Origin: Rhodobacter aestuarii
Lineage (GTDB): Bacteria > Pseudomonadota > Alphaproteobacteria > Rhodobacterales > Rhodobacteraceae
Length of the DNA: 64,000 bases
Direction: 5' to 3'
Assembly: GCF_900156655.1 (NCBI RefSeq)
Contig: NZ_FTOG01000002.1
Location: 124,001-188,000, forward strand
The position numbers were made by a program, and so were the translations under genes. The notes beneath the pieces were generated by a model, which was not told where the DNA came from, searched no databases, and saw only the letters and a program-made list of their open reading frames with translations. This document shows, one piece after another, positions 53,618-62,791 of the stretch; position 1 is the first letter of the stretch, and the number at the start of each line of letters is the position of its first letter.

Positions 53618-55360
53618 ATGAATGCGTTCCTGAATGTCGAGATGTCGTTGACCGGGCGGCGCTGGGTCGGCCCCACGATTGAGGCGGACCGGCTGGCCGA
53701 GGCGATGGCGCAAACCACCCGCCTGCCCTTGCCGCTCGCTCGTGTACTGGTGGCGCGGGGTGTCGCGCCAGAAGAGGCCGCAGGCTTCCTTGAGCCGACC
53801 TTGCGTGACCTGCTGCCCGATCCGCATAACCTCAAAGACATGGAGACCGCCGCTGCGCGGTTCCTGCGCGCAATCAAAGCGCGCGAGAAAATCGCAGTCT
53901 TTGCCGATTATGATGTGGATGGCGGCGCCTCTGCCGCGCTCCTGCTTACATGGCTGCGCCAGTTCAACGCCTCTGCCACGCTTTATATTCCCGACCGGAT
54001 CGACGAGGGCTATGGCCCGAACGTCCCCGCAATGCAGGAACTCGGGCGCACGCATGGGCTGATCGTCTGCGTGGATTGCGGCACGCTCAGCCACGAGCCC
54101 GTGGCCGCCGCCAAACCCGCCGATGTGGTGATTTTGGATCACCATTTGGGCGGCGAGACATTGCCCCCCGCCGTGGCCTGCGTGAACCCCAACCGCCAAG
54201 ATGAAAGCGGCGATCTGGGGCATCTTTGCGCGGCTTCGGTCGTGTTCTTGATGCTCGTGGAAGCAAATCGCCAATTACGGGCAGAGGGTATCAAAGGCCC
54301 TGATCTGATGGCGCTTTTGGATCTTGTTGCGCTTGCCACCGTGGCCGATGTCGCCCCGCTGATCGGCGTGAACCGGGCGCTGGTGCGCCAAGGGCTCAAG
54401 GTGATGGCGCGGCGCGAACGCCCCGGGCTTGTCGCGCTGTCGGACGTGGCGCGCATCGACCGCCCACCCACTGCCTATCATCTGGGCTTCCTCTTGGGCC
54501 CGCGCGTGAACGCAGGCGGGCGCATCGGCGCCGCAGACCTTGGCGCACGGCTTCTGGCCACCGATCAACAGGCAGAGGCCGAAGCGCTGGCCGAACGGCT
54601 GGACCGACTCAACTCTGAACGCCGCGATATTGAAAACCGCGTCCGCGAAGCTGCGCTCGCACAGGCGGAAAGCCGTGGCCTTGATGGCCCCTTGGTTTGG
54701 GCCGCAGGCGAGGGCTGGCATCCCGGCGTGGTGGGCATTGTCGCCGCACGCCTGAAGGAAGCCACGAACCGCCCGGCGGTGGTGATTGGGCTTGAAAACG
54801 GCATCGGCAAAGGCTCGGCCCGTTCCGTGGCGGGCGTCGACCTTGGGGCCGCTGTGCAGCGCGTTGCCGCCGAGGGACTTTTGCTCAAGGGCGGCGGCCA
54901 CCGAATGGCGGCGGGCCTGACAGTCGAGGCGGAAAAGCTAGACCCCGCGATGGCACGTTTGGCCGAACTTTTGGAACGGCAAGGTGCGGGCGCAGGGGGC
55001 CCAACCGATCTGCGGCTCGACGGGCTTTTGATGCCCGGAGCCGCCAGCACCGCGCTTGTGGAAGACCTCGACCGCGCTGGCCCGTTCGGGCAAGGCGCGC
55101 CCGCACCGCGCTTTGCCTTTGCCGATATGGCGATCTCTGGCGCGCGGCGGATCGGTGAAACGCATCTGCGGTTTTCGTTCGGGGACGGGCTTGGTGCCAA
55201 AATCGACGCCATCGCCTTTGGCGCCTTTGACGGACCGCTTGGCGACATCCTCTCGGCAGGCGGCGCGGGGCGGTTTCACCTTGCCGGAAAGCTTGAAATC
55301 AACAGTTGGGGCGGGCGCAACAAGGTGCAACTGCGCCTTGACGATGCAGCGCGCGCCTAA
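53618..55360 (+). CDS. recJ: Single-stranded-DNA-specific exonuclease RecJ
   Basis: The 580-residue protein has the DHH phosphoesterase motifs VFADYDVDGGASAALLL, VDCGTLSHE and ILDHHLGG, the DHHA1 region with LLKGGGHRMAAGLTVE, and a C-terminal OB-like domain (RFHLAGKLEINSWGGRNKVQ). It degrades single-stranded DNA 5' to 3' in recombination and mismatch repair. It is the last chromosomal backbone gene before tRNA-Glu and the mobile element. Confidence 0.96.
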   Translation: MNAFLNVEMSLTGRRWVGPTIEADRLAEAMAQTTRLPLPLARVLVARGVAPEEAAGFLEPTLRDLLPDPHNLKDMETAAARFLRAIKAREKIAVFADYDVDGGASAALLLTWLRQFNASATLYIPDRIDEGYGPNVPAMQELGRTHGLIVCVDCGTLSHEPVAAAKPADVVILDHHLGGETLPPAVACVNPNRQDESGDLGHLCAASVVFLMLVEANRQLRAEGIKGPDLMALLDLVALATVADVAPLIGVNRALVRQGLKVMARRERPGLVALSDVARIDRPPTAYHLGFLLGPRVNAGGRIGAADLGARLLATDQQAEAEALAERLDRLNSERRDIENRVREAALAQAESRGLDGPLVWAAGEGWHPGVVGIVAARLKEATNRPAVVIGLENGIGKGSARSVAGVDLGAAVQRVAAEGLLLKGGGHRMAAGLTVEAEKLDPAMARLAELLERQGAGAGGPTDLRLDGLLMPGAASTALVEDLDRAGPFGQGAPAPRFAFADMAISGARRIGETHLRFSFGDGLGAKIDAIAFGAFDGPLGDILSAGGAGRFHLAGKLEINSWGGRNKVQLRLDDAARA

Positions 55361-55516
55361 GCCCCCTCACAACCCATTGCCACAAAACATTTTTTCAGAA
55401 ACTTACGCGATCTGAAAGAAAGTTTGGAAAAACTGCAAAAACCCTCTTGCGAGTCACGCGCGGCTGGCCTAAACACCGCTCCACGCCGCGCGGCAACGCA
55501 ACAAAGCGGCAACGGT

Positions 55517-55591
55517 GGCCCGTTCGTCTATCGGTTAGGACGTCAGGTTTTCAACCTGAAAAGAGGGGTTCGACTCCCCTACGGGCTGCCA
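55517..55591 (+). tRNA. tRNA-Glu (anticodon TTC)
   Basis: The sequence folds as a full tRNA: acceptor arm GGCCCGT with ACGGGCT (first pair G-U), D arm with GGTTAGGA, an anticodon stem CAGGT/ACCTG around TTTTCAA giving anticodon TTC, and a T arm AGGGG-TTCGACT-CCCCT. CCA is encoded at 55589-55591. The gene forms the left boundary of the mobile element, whose genes follow its 3' end, the typical tyrosine-integrase attachment site. Confidence 0.95.
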
Positions 55592-55683
55592 CTTAAGTTC
55601 CCTAAATGACTGATAAGGTTCAGAGATTTAAAGTCTCTTGATCTGTTATCCCCCACAATGCCCCCCACGTTAATCTGGACTGA

Positions 55684-55715
55684 ACCGGAACGTGCCGGAA
55701 TAAAGCTGTTCCGGT
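55684..55715. repeat. 8-bp inverted repeat near the left end of the element
   Basis: ACCGGAAC (55684-55691) and GTTCCGGT (55708-55715) are perfect inverted repeats with a 16-bp spacer that contains another CCGGAA. The site lies about 95 bp after the tRNA-Glu gene. It could be a terminator for reverse transcripts, a recombination arm site or a regulator site. Confidence 0.5.
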
Positions 55716-55755
55716 GAAAGTGCCGCCCTCGCGCGCGCGTAATGCAAAACCCCAA

Positions 55756-56481
55756 GTGACTTCACTTAAATCGGCTCCCCAGACGCCCGCGCGCGCTTGG
55801 CCCGCTTGCGACAAGCCTCACGGCAATAGATCGCATCGGCGCGGCGCGTGAAGGGCACCGGGTCACCGCACGCGGGGCAGGTCCAGCCAAGGGGGCTGGC
55901 AATCTTGCGCACGATTCGCACCGCGCGGGCTTTTCGGTGCTTCACATTCCCATTGGGCCAAGTATCCACCCAAACTGAAATCGGGTTAGCTAGGCTTGGC
56001 GCAATGCCGAAAGGATCGGGGGCAGGCATTCAGGGCACCTCTTGCAACGGGCAAATTTGATTTTCGCAGGGGCCACAGACGGGTCAAGCGCTTGATCGAA
56101 AAGTCCGCAGGGGGGGCTTAAAAACTTCCCCCTCTCCGAACCCCCAGACCGGACGTCCCTTTCACGGACGGAAAAAATCCGCGTTTGAATTTTGGGTGCA
56201 GCCGATCGGCGGGGGAAAGGGAACGCGCGCCATCTCTCGCCCTCGCGTAATGACTTCAAATAAATCGGCCCTCGCGCGTGCGCGCGTAGTTCTATCGCTC
56301 GCGTAGTGACTTCGGATAAATCGGTGACTTCGCACGCGCGCATGGTTCCAAAAATTCGCCCCATCGGTCTAGGGTATATAAAAGGCACCCGTTTGTGAGG
56401 TGACAGGAAGTAAATCGGCCCCCTTACGCGCGCGTGCGCGTATTGGTTGCTTTGCCCGCGTAATGACCCCCGATAAATCGG
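55756..56481 (+). repeat. Five directly repeated 19-bp sites, iteron-like
   Basis: Copies at 55756-55774, 56250-56268, 56306-56324, 56400-56418 and 56463-56481 all read RTGAC-N6-TAAATCGG in the same orientation. The two constant blocks are separated by exactly six variable bases in every copy, which looks like two contacts of a DNA-binding protein. Alternating CG stretches flank several copies. The 480-bp region 56030-56510 holds four of them and no convincing gene, so it may be the replication origin or a control region of the element. Confidence 0.8.
55766..56029 (-). CDS. Small zinc-binding (paired CxxC-type) hypothetical protein
   Basis: The 87-residue protein has CPACGDPVPFTRRADAIYC followed by REAC, a four-Cys cluster likely to bind zinc, and basic stretches (KHRKARAVRIVRK, CRKRAKRARASG). 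It therefore could bind nucleic acid. A GAGG ribosome site lies 9 bases before the ATG at 56029. I do not recognise the family. The first iteron-like repeat overlaps its stop region. The high-scoring cysteine pattern and the ribosome site make it more credible than the longer frames nearby. Confidence 0.6.
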   Translation of the reverse strand: MPAPDPFGIAPSLANPISVWVDTWPNGNVKHRKARAVRIVRKIASPLGWTCPACGDPVPFTRRADAIYCREACRKRAKRARASGEPI

Positions 56482-56510
56482 TGAAACCCACCTGCGCGCC
56501 GCTCCCTCTG

Positions 56511-59500
56511 TCAGGCGGCAAAGCGGCCATCTTCGGTAAACCTTGCCTGCCCGATCGCGGTGAGGCTTTCCAGAAGCGGTTGCACCGATGCCGCGCGGCC
56601 CCGTTGGAAGGTGCGGGCCACCTGTTCCGGGGTCGCGGTGCCCATGTCATTCAGCACGGCACGCACAGCGGCAATTTGTTCGGGCAAAGATTTCGGCCAA
56701 GGTGCTTTTTGCGTGGTATCGCTTGGGCCAATCTCCATTGCGGCTTGCTCGCCCTTGCCCACAGCCGCGCGGCCTTGCGGGTTTTGATACTCGGGGCGCA
56801 ACCAACGCACATCGCCGCGCGCTTCCTCGGCTGCCCGTTCGCGGTTCAAGTCCACCAGCCGGTGCAAAATGCCATCTTCGGACAGATCGGCAGGCCAGCC
56901 ATAGGCTTCGGCCACGGAGGTGTCGATTTGGTCGTGAATGGCGCGCAAGATGCCCAAAAGCCCTTGGTCGTAAATTTCGCGGTCCTTGCCTTCGATCCGC
57001 TCACCCGCGCGCAACTTTTCAAGCACGTTATACATGCCGGTCAGGGTCAGCTTGGGGTGGGCCTTTTGTTGCGCCTTGCGGTGCGCGTCCAATTGCTCGC
57101 CAAGGCTGCGCAGGTGGATTTTCTGGGCCTCTGTCAGGGCAGGAAAAGGGAAAGGGTCAAAGCATTTGGACTTCGTGTAACGCGGATCGTTGCCAACACC
57201 GAGCCGCGCTCCAGCGCTCAACGCCCAGATGACGTGAACTTGCGACGAAAGAACGGAAAGCCAAGCTGCGTCATCGAGAGCGACCGCAATCAGCATGTTA
57301 TCGGGCAGCGTCGCCCCATCTAAAAACTGGCAAACCCGGTGCTTGGTCGTTTCAACTGTTGCAATGAACCGGGGCAAACCAGCTAGCGCTGGGCGCAAAT
57401 CCTTGCGCGGCTCGCCATGTATCCACCAATTCCGCTTGTAACCTTCGCGGTTGTTTTGGTCCCTTTCCGGTTTCACCTTATCCCAAACATGCTGATAAAC
57501 GGCGGGGAAACGGCTGCGCACATCGGCCTCGGTCAGGCCAAAAAGATCAATGACCATAACACCGCGTGGTGTGGCGGTCAGGTCGCGCCCGTTGCGATAA
57601 TGCCGGATATTGTTTTCCAGCCCCGGCACCGTCCCTAGCCCCAACGCGCGGGCTTCTGAAGGCGTGACGATGAAGCCCGAGCCGTGCAGCTTGACTCCCG
57701 GAGAGGAAAGCCCCTCATTCGCCCGAAGCGGCTTTGCCCCCGCCACGTCGGCCCCGATGCGCAGATTTGAAAAGAGCTTCCCCTTTTCCATCTGCAATTT
57801 TACCGGTCGCCCCTCGGCTTCACTCTCGCCCTTGGCTTCCTCGGTCACCGTCAAAAGCCGCCCCGGCGCTTTGCCCGCTTCGGCCACGGTCATGGCAATG
57901 CGCACCGCCGCCCCGTCGCTCGCATCCACCCAAGGGTGGTCGGGGATCGCAAAGGCGAGGGACAGGGGTGTTTTCGGGTCATTCAAATGCGGTTCCAAAA
58001 CCTTGCGGTTGAAAGTTTGGCGCAAAGAATTGGTGGTGATAAAGCCAAAGCGCCGCGCCCCCTTGGCCCTTGCCTTACCACTTGCGGCTTTGAAGCCGCG
58101 CGCGGCAAGCGCTGCCTTGTGCCACCAGAACATGACGAAATCGGCGCTTTGCGGCATCTTGGGGTAAGTCGCCCAAAGCGCCTCGGTATAGCCATCGCCC
58201 AGCGCGTCGCGCATCCGGCTTGCACCGATGAAAGGCGGGTTGCCCACAATGAAATCGGCCTCGGGCCATTGTGCGGGGGCCGGGGTCATATAGTCCAGCA
58301 CAGCCACCCTTGCGGCGGGGTCAGGCACGCGCTCGCCCGTGATCGGATGTAAAATGGTGCCAATGCCATCCCAGCGCGTTACCGGTTCGCCCCGTTCATC
58401 AAGGCGGGGTTGTGTGCTGGCCCATGTCATCAGCGCGTCGCGGCATTCGATATTGTGGAAATCGCGCAGCACGGGTTCGGCGGGGCTTGCCTTGCCGTGG
58501 GTGCGGAAATGCCATTGAAGGTAACCGATCCACAGCACCAATTCGGCCACCGCCGCCGCCCAAGGGTTCACTTCCAGCCCAAGGAATTGGTGCGGGTCCA
58601 CCGTGTGACCGGCCAAGGCAAGGGCGGTTTGTTCCTCGCCCAGATCGTGCAAAAGGGCTGTTACCTCGCCTTCTAGCCGCTTCATCAATTCGAGCGCGAC
58701 ATAAAGGAAGTTGCCCGATCCGCAAGCCGGGTCCAAAACCTTGATTTCGCAAAGCCGCAAATGGAAGGCGCGCACGGTTTCGCGGGCTTCCTCTTGCTTG
58801 CCTTGCTTGGCGAGCGTGGCGGCTGCGACTTGCACATCGCGCCAATCAGCGCGCAACGGCTCCATGATCGTGGGCACCACCAGCCGTTCCACATAGGCGC
58901 GCGGCGTGTAATGCGCGCCCAGCTTGTGTCGTTGGCGCTTATCAAGCGCACGTTCCAGAAGGGTGCCAAAGATCGCCGGTTCCACCGCGCGCCAATCACG
59001 GTTGGCGGCATCAATCAAAAGCGAAAGCTGCACTTCAGACAGGGGCAGCGCCTCGGCATCTTTGAAAAGCCCCCCGTTGAAGCGCTTTAGATCGGCGGTC
59101 AGCACCGGGGAAAAGCCCCCGGTGTTCATGGTATCCCAAAGGGCTTTCAGCGTGGGGGCCGCATGTTCCGGGTGCCCGCGCAGCCGGTCCAGAAGATCGG
59201 AAAAGCTGCCCATCGGGATCAGGTCCACATCTTCGGCAAACATGGTGAAAAGGCACCGCATAAGGAAGCGGGCCACGGCTTCGGATTCGTGCCCCTGCCC
59301 TTCAAAGGATCGGCCAAGCGCGGCCAAGCGATCGGCAACTTCACGGGTGACCTTGGCCGAAATCTTGGCGGGGTCTAGCGCGTGTGGATCGGTCCAGATC
59401 GCGCGCAGCCGATCGCGCGTTTCTTGGTCGCGCAAATCCTCCATTGTGATGCGGTAGCGGTTACCATCGGGATATTGGGTATAGCCCTGCCCCTGCCCCG

Positions 59501-60035
59501 AGAAATCGGCGTAAACCTCGATAACGTGGCCCACGTCCACCACCAAAAGGAACGGGGGCCAGCCATCGGTGCGCGATACGGCGCGCGCGTATCCATCGGC
59601 CTGATTGCGTGCGCGCAACATCGTATCATCCCAACGGCGGGTGCCGCGTGTGCCGTGCCCCTTGCGTGTCGCGCTGGGCAAATCAGGGATCAGAGCCGGT
59701 TGCGCGTCATCCTCGGGGGCAGCGCCATCGGTGCCTTGTTTGGCCTCCATGACGAAATGGCCCGCGTGGTAAAGGTCGATAAAGCCGCGCGATTGCGTGC
59801 CCGTGTGAATGAAGGTCACCGGGTGTTCAAAACAATAGGAATTGGCGCGCGTTGCTTCCTTCGCGGGGTCAGGTTTGGGCAAGTCGAGAACTTCGCAAAG
59901 TTCATTTGCGAAGGTTTGGAAATTGGCTCGCTCGCTTCCGCCAGAATGTTTCCAACGGTCAATGAAATCTTCGATATTCAAAACACGCACCCCAAAAACA
60001 GGCCGTGCGCCTATTTTTGCAACGGATACGTGCAC
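56511..60035 (-). CDS. MmeI-like single-chain restriction-modification enzyme (type IIG/IIL)
   Basis: The long form has 1174 residues. An N-terminal nuclease motif D87-X9-E97-A-K99 (IDLYHAGHFVMEAK) matches the DX9EXK pattern of MmeI-type enzymes. A helical linker follows, then an N6-adenine methyltransferase with motif I LDPACGSGNF (about 434-443) and motif IV NPPF (about 599-602), and a C-terminal specificity-like region. One protein would thus methylate and cut DNA. The start is uncertain: GTG at 60035 has no good ribosome site, while GTG at 59990 or TTG at 59981 would begin nearer the family's usual start. It is alone, so multi-gene defence systems such as DISARM are not supported. Confidence 0.88.
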   Translation of the reverse strand: MHVSVAKIGARPVFGVRVLNIEDFIDRWKHSGGSERANFQTFANELCEVLDLPKPDPAKEATRANSYCFEHPVTFIHTGTQSRGFIDLYHAGHFVMEAKQGTDGAAPEDDAQPALIPDLPSATRKGHGTRGTRRWDDTMLRARNQADGYARAVSRTDGWPPFLLVVDVGHVIEVYADFSGQGQGYTQYPDGNRYRITMEDLRDQETRDRLRAIWTDPHALDPAKISAKVTREVADRLAALGRSFEGQGHESEAVARFLMRCLFTMFAEDVDLIPMGSFSDLLDRLRGHPEHAAPTLKALWDTMNTGGFSPVLTADLKRFNGGLFKDAEALPLSEVQLSLLIDAANRDWRAVEPAIFGTLLERALDKRQRHKLGAHYTPRAYVERLVVPTIMEPLRADWRDVQVAAATLAKQGKQEEARETVRAFHLRLCEIKVLDPACGSGNFLYVALELMKRLEGEVTALLHDLGEEQTALALAGHTVDPHQFLGLEVNPWAAAVAELVLWIGYLQWHFRTHGKASPAEPVLRDFHNIECRDALMTWASTQPRLDERGEPVTRWDGIGTILHPITGERVPDPAARVAVLDYMTPAPAQWPEADFIVGNPPFIGASRMRDALGDGYTEALWATYPKMPQSADFVMFWWHKAALAARGFKAASGKARAKGARRFGFITTNSLRQTFNRKVLEPHLNDPKTPLSLAFAIPDHPWVDASDGAAVRIAMTVAEAGKAPGRLLTVTEEAKGESEAEGRPVKLQMEKGKLFSNLRIGADVAGAKPLRANEGLSSPGVKLHGSGFIVTPSEARALGLGTVPGLENNIRHYRNGRDLTATPRGVMVIDLFGLTEADVRSRFPAVYQHVWDKVKPERDQNNREGYKRNWWIHGEPRKDLRPALAGLPRFIATVETTKHRVCQFLDGATLPDNMLIAVALDDAAWLSVLSSQVHVIWALSAGARLGVGNDPRYTKSKCFDPFPFPALTEAQKIHLRSLGEQLDAHRKAQQKAHPKLTLTGMYNVLEKLRAGERIEGKDREIYDQGLLGILRAIHDQIDTSVAEAYGWPADLSEDGILHRLVDLNRERAAEEARGDVRWLRPEYQNPQGRAAVGKGEQAAMEIGPSDTTQKAPWPKSLPEQIAAVRAVLNDMGTATPEQVARTFQRGRAASVQPLLESLTAIGQARFTEDGRFAA

Positions 60036-60061
60036 AAATAAAGAAATTTAGATGCGACTTT

Positions 60062-60430
60062 CTAGCCGGGGGTTTCCCATTGCCGGGTGATGCCGTTCCA
60101 ATGCTTGCCTTGCGGGCCGTGCTTTTCCCATTTGGAAAGCCGCCGCCAATCATCCAGCGAAACCACCCGCCCAGACCAAGTAAGCGGCGAAAGCCCCAGA
60201 TCGCAGGCGGTGCCATAGGGGAAGCCGCCCCCGGTGGGGGCGACTTTTGGGCTTTGGGGGCTTGCGACACTCGCGACACCTGCGACGCGGGGCCGTGCGG
60301 GTGCGATCAGGGCCGGTTGCGACAGTTGCGACTTCTGCGACGCATCGGGCACCGTGCGGGCGTCGGTCACGCACTGCGCAGGGGCTTCGGCCATGATTTC
60401 TGAGAGTTTCGCGCGTGCATCAAACCACAT
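60062..60430 (-). CDS. Mobile-element hypothetical protein
   Basis: I do not recognise this 122-residue protein. The middle is low-complexity (Pro/Ala/Val-rich, VAGVASVASPQSPK), and the C-terminus has a dense conserved-looking block (SGRVVSLDDWRRLSKWEKHG then GKHWNGITRQWE) rich in Trp and basic residues. It overlaps the end of the DUF3987 gene by 11 bases, so it is translated in the same operon. Its role is unknown; a DNA-binding accessory protein is possible. Confidence 0.7.
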   Translation of the reverse strand: MWFDARAKLSEIMAEAPAQCVTDARTVPDASQKSQLSQPALIAPARPRVAGVASVASPQSPKVAPTGGGFPYGTACDLGLSPLTWSGRVVSLDDWRRLSKWEKHGPQGKHWNGITRQWETPG

Positions 60431-61913
60431 CGAAGGCCCTCACGATCGCCCAAGCCTCTTTGCGCGCGGTCCCTCGCACCACGGTTCCGGGTTCGAGCCG
60501 ATGCAACCACCCGTGCAGCTCAAGCACGCCCAGCGCAGCCCGAGCCTTTGGGCTTTCGCGCAAGGGGTTTGGCCCCAGCCGCACCACATCGCGCACCGTG
60601 ACATTCGGATGCGGCCAGCTTTCAATCAGCCATTTTCGCAGCGTTTCGGCACGGTCAATTTCAGCCGATACCGTGGCCGCGCTCGCCAAACGTGAAGCCT
60701 CCGAAAGGTAAAACTGCGCTAGGCTGATAGCGTCGGCCATATCGCCCGCTTCCACCTTCGCGGCATCCAGATCGCGCCATAACGTCAGCACCCCAGAAAT
60801 GCGCGCAGCCTGTTCCGCCGCTTTAGAGGCATAGCCCGAAACATGGGCGAGATCACCACCGGGGCCTTGCGCGGCTTCGATCGCATCGGAAAAGCCAACC
60901 AAAAGCTTTCTGGCCTCAGGGCTTAGCTGCAAGGTGCGCGGCGTGAGTTCCCGCGTCTCCGGGTCCATCGGCATATCGGTTTCAAGGATCGCGCGAAGCC
61001 TCGCCTCAAAGGCTGCAAGCGCCGCATCATCGCGCCGCGTGTTTGCGTGCATCCTTGTTCCAATGGTCGAAAGCGGTTCACAGATCAGGAACCGGGGCAA
61101 AAAGCCCGTATCAACCGCCAAAGGATCGGACATAAAGGCACGCGCCACAGCGGGCTGAACCATAAGGTGAACCGCAAGCTTTCGCCCATAAAGCGTGTAA
61201 GCCCCATCGCCCTGCCGGGTGCGGCGGATCGGGTTGCCCTGCCAAAGGTCATTCAACGCGGCCAAAGTCTTTTGCCTGTTGTCCGAGTTCATCGCGTGCC
61301 CGCCTAAGAATTGCCCGCCTTCATCCGAAAACAGCCCAAGTGAAGGCTGCCCCTCGGCAAAAAGCCGCGTTAGCCCTTCATATGTGGGTTCCGTTACGGT
61401 TCGATCGGTGGAAGGGGGTGCAGCCGGTTCCTTTCCCAAAGCGTTTAAGTCGGCTTCGGCAGCGACCCGTTTTTCGCTCTTCCCACTCTTTGCAGAGGCT
61501 AAGATGCGATCGCGCTCGCCCTTCCAGAGCGCATGGGCGTTTTGCCAACTTGCTACCGCATCGCGCTGGGCTTTCGCTTGCTCCCGCTCATAATCGCGCA
61601 AAGCCGCCATCAAAGGCGCGTCGCAGCTTGATTTACGCTCCCCGCTTTTCGCAATGGTCAGAGCAAAAAGAGACAAGGGCCGCGTTCCGCCCAGCGTTTC
61701 CACATCCGCAAAGGCTTGAACGGCGAGCGATGCCACGGCCAAAGCCGATGCCGCCGGGATCGCAAGCGGGGCTTGCGTTATGCCCTGCACGGCCTCCACA
61801 GCCGCGCGCAATGGCCCAAGCGCATCTACAGGGTAGACTTCGCCGGGGGGGATTTCCCGCACCAGCGGTTGCGGCCCCTCGGATTGAAAGGGGATCGGTT
61901 CGGGCGCGTTCAT
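60420..61913 (-). CDS. DUF3987-family (YfjI-like) helicase/primase-associated protein
   Basis: The 497-residue protein fits the DUF3987 family found in satellites and plasmids: FALTIAKSGERKSS in the place of a P-loop, a Walker B-like LFSDEGGQFLGGH, and GKLAVHLMVQP / SDPLAVDTGFLPRFL. The P-loop lacks the normal GK[ST] (it reads SGERKSS). It is coupled to the Toprim primase gene by a four-base overlap, so together they are the probable replication proteins of the element. A winged-helix-like C-terminus (VTVRDVVRLGPNPLRESPK) could bind DNA. Confidence 0.88.
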   Translation of the reverse strand: MNAPEPIPFQSEGPQPLVREIPPGEVYPVDALGPLRAAVEAVQGITQAPLAIPAASALAVASLAVQAFADVETLGGTRPLSLFALTIAKSGERKSSCDAPLMAALRDYEREQAKAQRDAVASWQNAHALWKGERDRILASAKSGKSEKRVAAEADLNALGKEPAAPPSTDRTVTEPTYEGLTRLFAEGQPSLGLFSDEGGQFLGGHAMNSDNRQKTLAALNDLWQGNPIRRTRQGDGAYTLYGRKLAVHLMVQPAVARAFMSDPLAVDTGFLPRFLICEPLSTIGTRMHANTRRDDAALAAFEARLRAILETDMPMDPETRELTPRTLQLSPEARKLLVGFSDAIEAAQGPGGDLAHVSGYASKAAEQAARISGVLTLWRDLDAAKVEAGDMADAISLAQFYLSEASRLASAATVSAEIDRAETLRKWLIESWPHPNVTVRDVVRLGPNPLRESPKARAALGVLELHGWLHRLEPGTVVRGTARKEAWAIVRAFDVV

Positions 61914-62791
61914 GCTGCACCGCCTTTCATTCGCAAAATATCATTCCAATCTCGCCCATCGGGCGCGGGCAAAATTGACACATCCCAGCCCAGCGCTTGC
62001 GCACGTTCGGCCAAGGCGTGCCCCGCTGCACGGCCCGGTGGGTCGCCATCGGTTGCGATCGTCAGCCGCCCCGGTTTGATCGGCAGGCGCAACCCGCGAA
62101 GGCCCGAAGTTGAAAGCGCGGCCCAAACCTCTGCCGGTGCGCGCAAAAGGCCCGACAGAAGCGAAAGCGCGGTTTCGACACCTTCAGCCACCACAAGCGG
62201 CCCCGGCCCACCAGAGAGCCGCACAGCGCCACCGGTGACGGCCCCAAGCATCGCCTTCGCGGGTTCGACAGGTGCTTTGCCAGAGCCATCAGCCGCTAAA
62301 TAGGTCCGATGCACGGCGAAGCCTTCGCCCCCTTCCACAAGCGCCACCAAAGCAGGGTAGCGGCGGGCCGTTGCGCCGTGCCATGCCTCAGGATGAAAAC
62401 GCACCGTTGCCGGAAGTTGGCAGGTAATGCCCCGCCCCCTTAGATACATCTCCGCAGAACTGCCTTCGATCGAGTCGGCTTCATCCCAAAGCCGCTTGGC
62501 TTGTGTCGCTTTACGTTTCGCTTCTGCCTTTGCTTCTGCTTCGCGCTGGGCAATTAGGGCCGGATCTGGGGCGCGATAGTCACCCGCACGCAGGCCCGCC
62601 GCTGAAAGAATATCGGCAAAAGCGCAGCCCGATTTTTTGCAATGTAGCAAAAGGCCCGAACGGCCATCCGCCAAGGTCAAGGCGTCTTGCCCCGATCGCC
62701 TTTCGTGTTGGCATATCGGACAAGGGGCAGTTCCATAGCGGCGATGCCAGCGCCCGCCTAGAGTTTGGGTGAGAGTTTGAGCGTCTGTCAT
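61910..62791 (-). CDS. Toprim-domain primase-like protein with N-terminal zinc finger
   Basis: The 293-residue protein has a CHC2-like zinc site at its N-terminus (CPICQHE, then LLLHCKKSGCAF) and a Toprim domain in the second half, with LVVAEGVETALSLLSGL and LTIATDGDPPGRAAG. These are the primase hallmarks of P4-like and other mobile-element replication proteins. The C-terminus (APDGRDWNDILRM) is typical of the family. It overlaps neighbours on both sides by four bases, inside a compact operon with the DUF3987 protein. Confidence 0.92.
   Translation of the reverse strand: MTDAQTLTQTLGGRWHRRYGTAPCPICQHERRSGQDALTLADGRSGLLLHCKKSGCAFADILSAAGLRAGDYRAPDPALIAQREAEAKAEAKRKATQAKRLWDEADSIEGSSAEMYLRGRGITCQLPATVRFHPEAWHGATARRYPALVALVEGGEGFAVHRTYLAADGSGKAPVEPAKAMLGAVTGGAVRLSGGPGPLVVAEGVETALSLLSGLLRAPAEVWAALSTSGLRGLRLPIKPGRLTIATDGDPPGRAAGHALAERAQALGWDVSILPAPDGRDWNDILRMKGGAA

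Noticed and set aside
55990-56388. Reverse 132-codon frame containing DLSEV repeats
   Set aside because: Its repeated peptide arises from the 19-bp DNA repeats, and its cysteine motif partly overlaps the start of the more credible zinc-binding gene.
55756-56481. CRISPR array
   Set aside because: The repeats are short (19 bp with an internal variable gap), irregularly spaced from 56 to 494 bp, and no cas genes are near.
56511-60035. DISARM or BREX defence island
   Set aside because: Only the methyltransferase-like protein is present. Its N-terminal DX9EXK motif points to a single-chain enzyme, and no partner genes are found.
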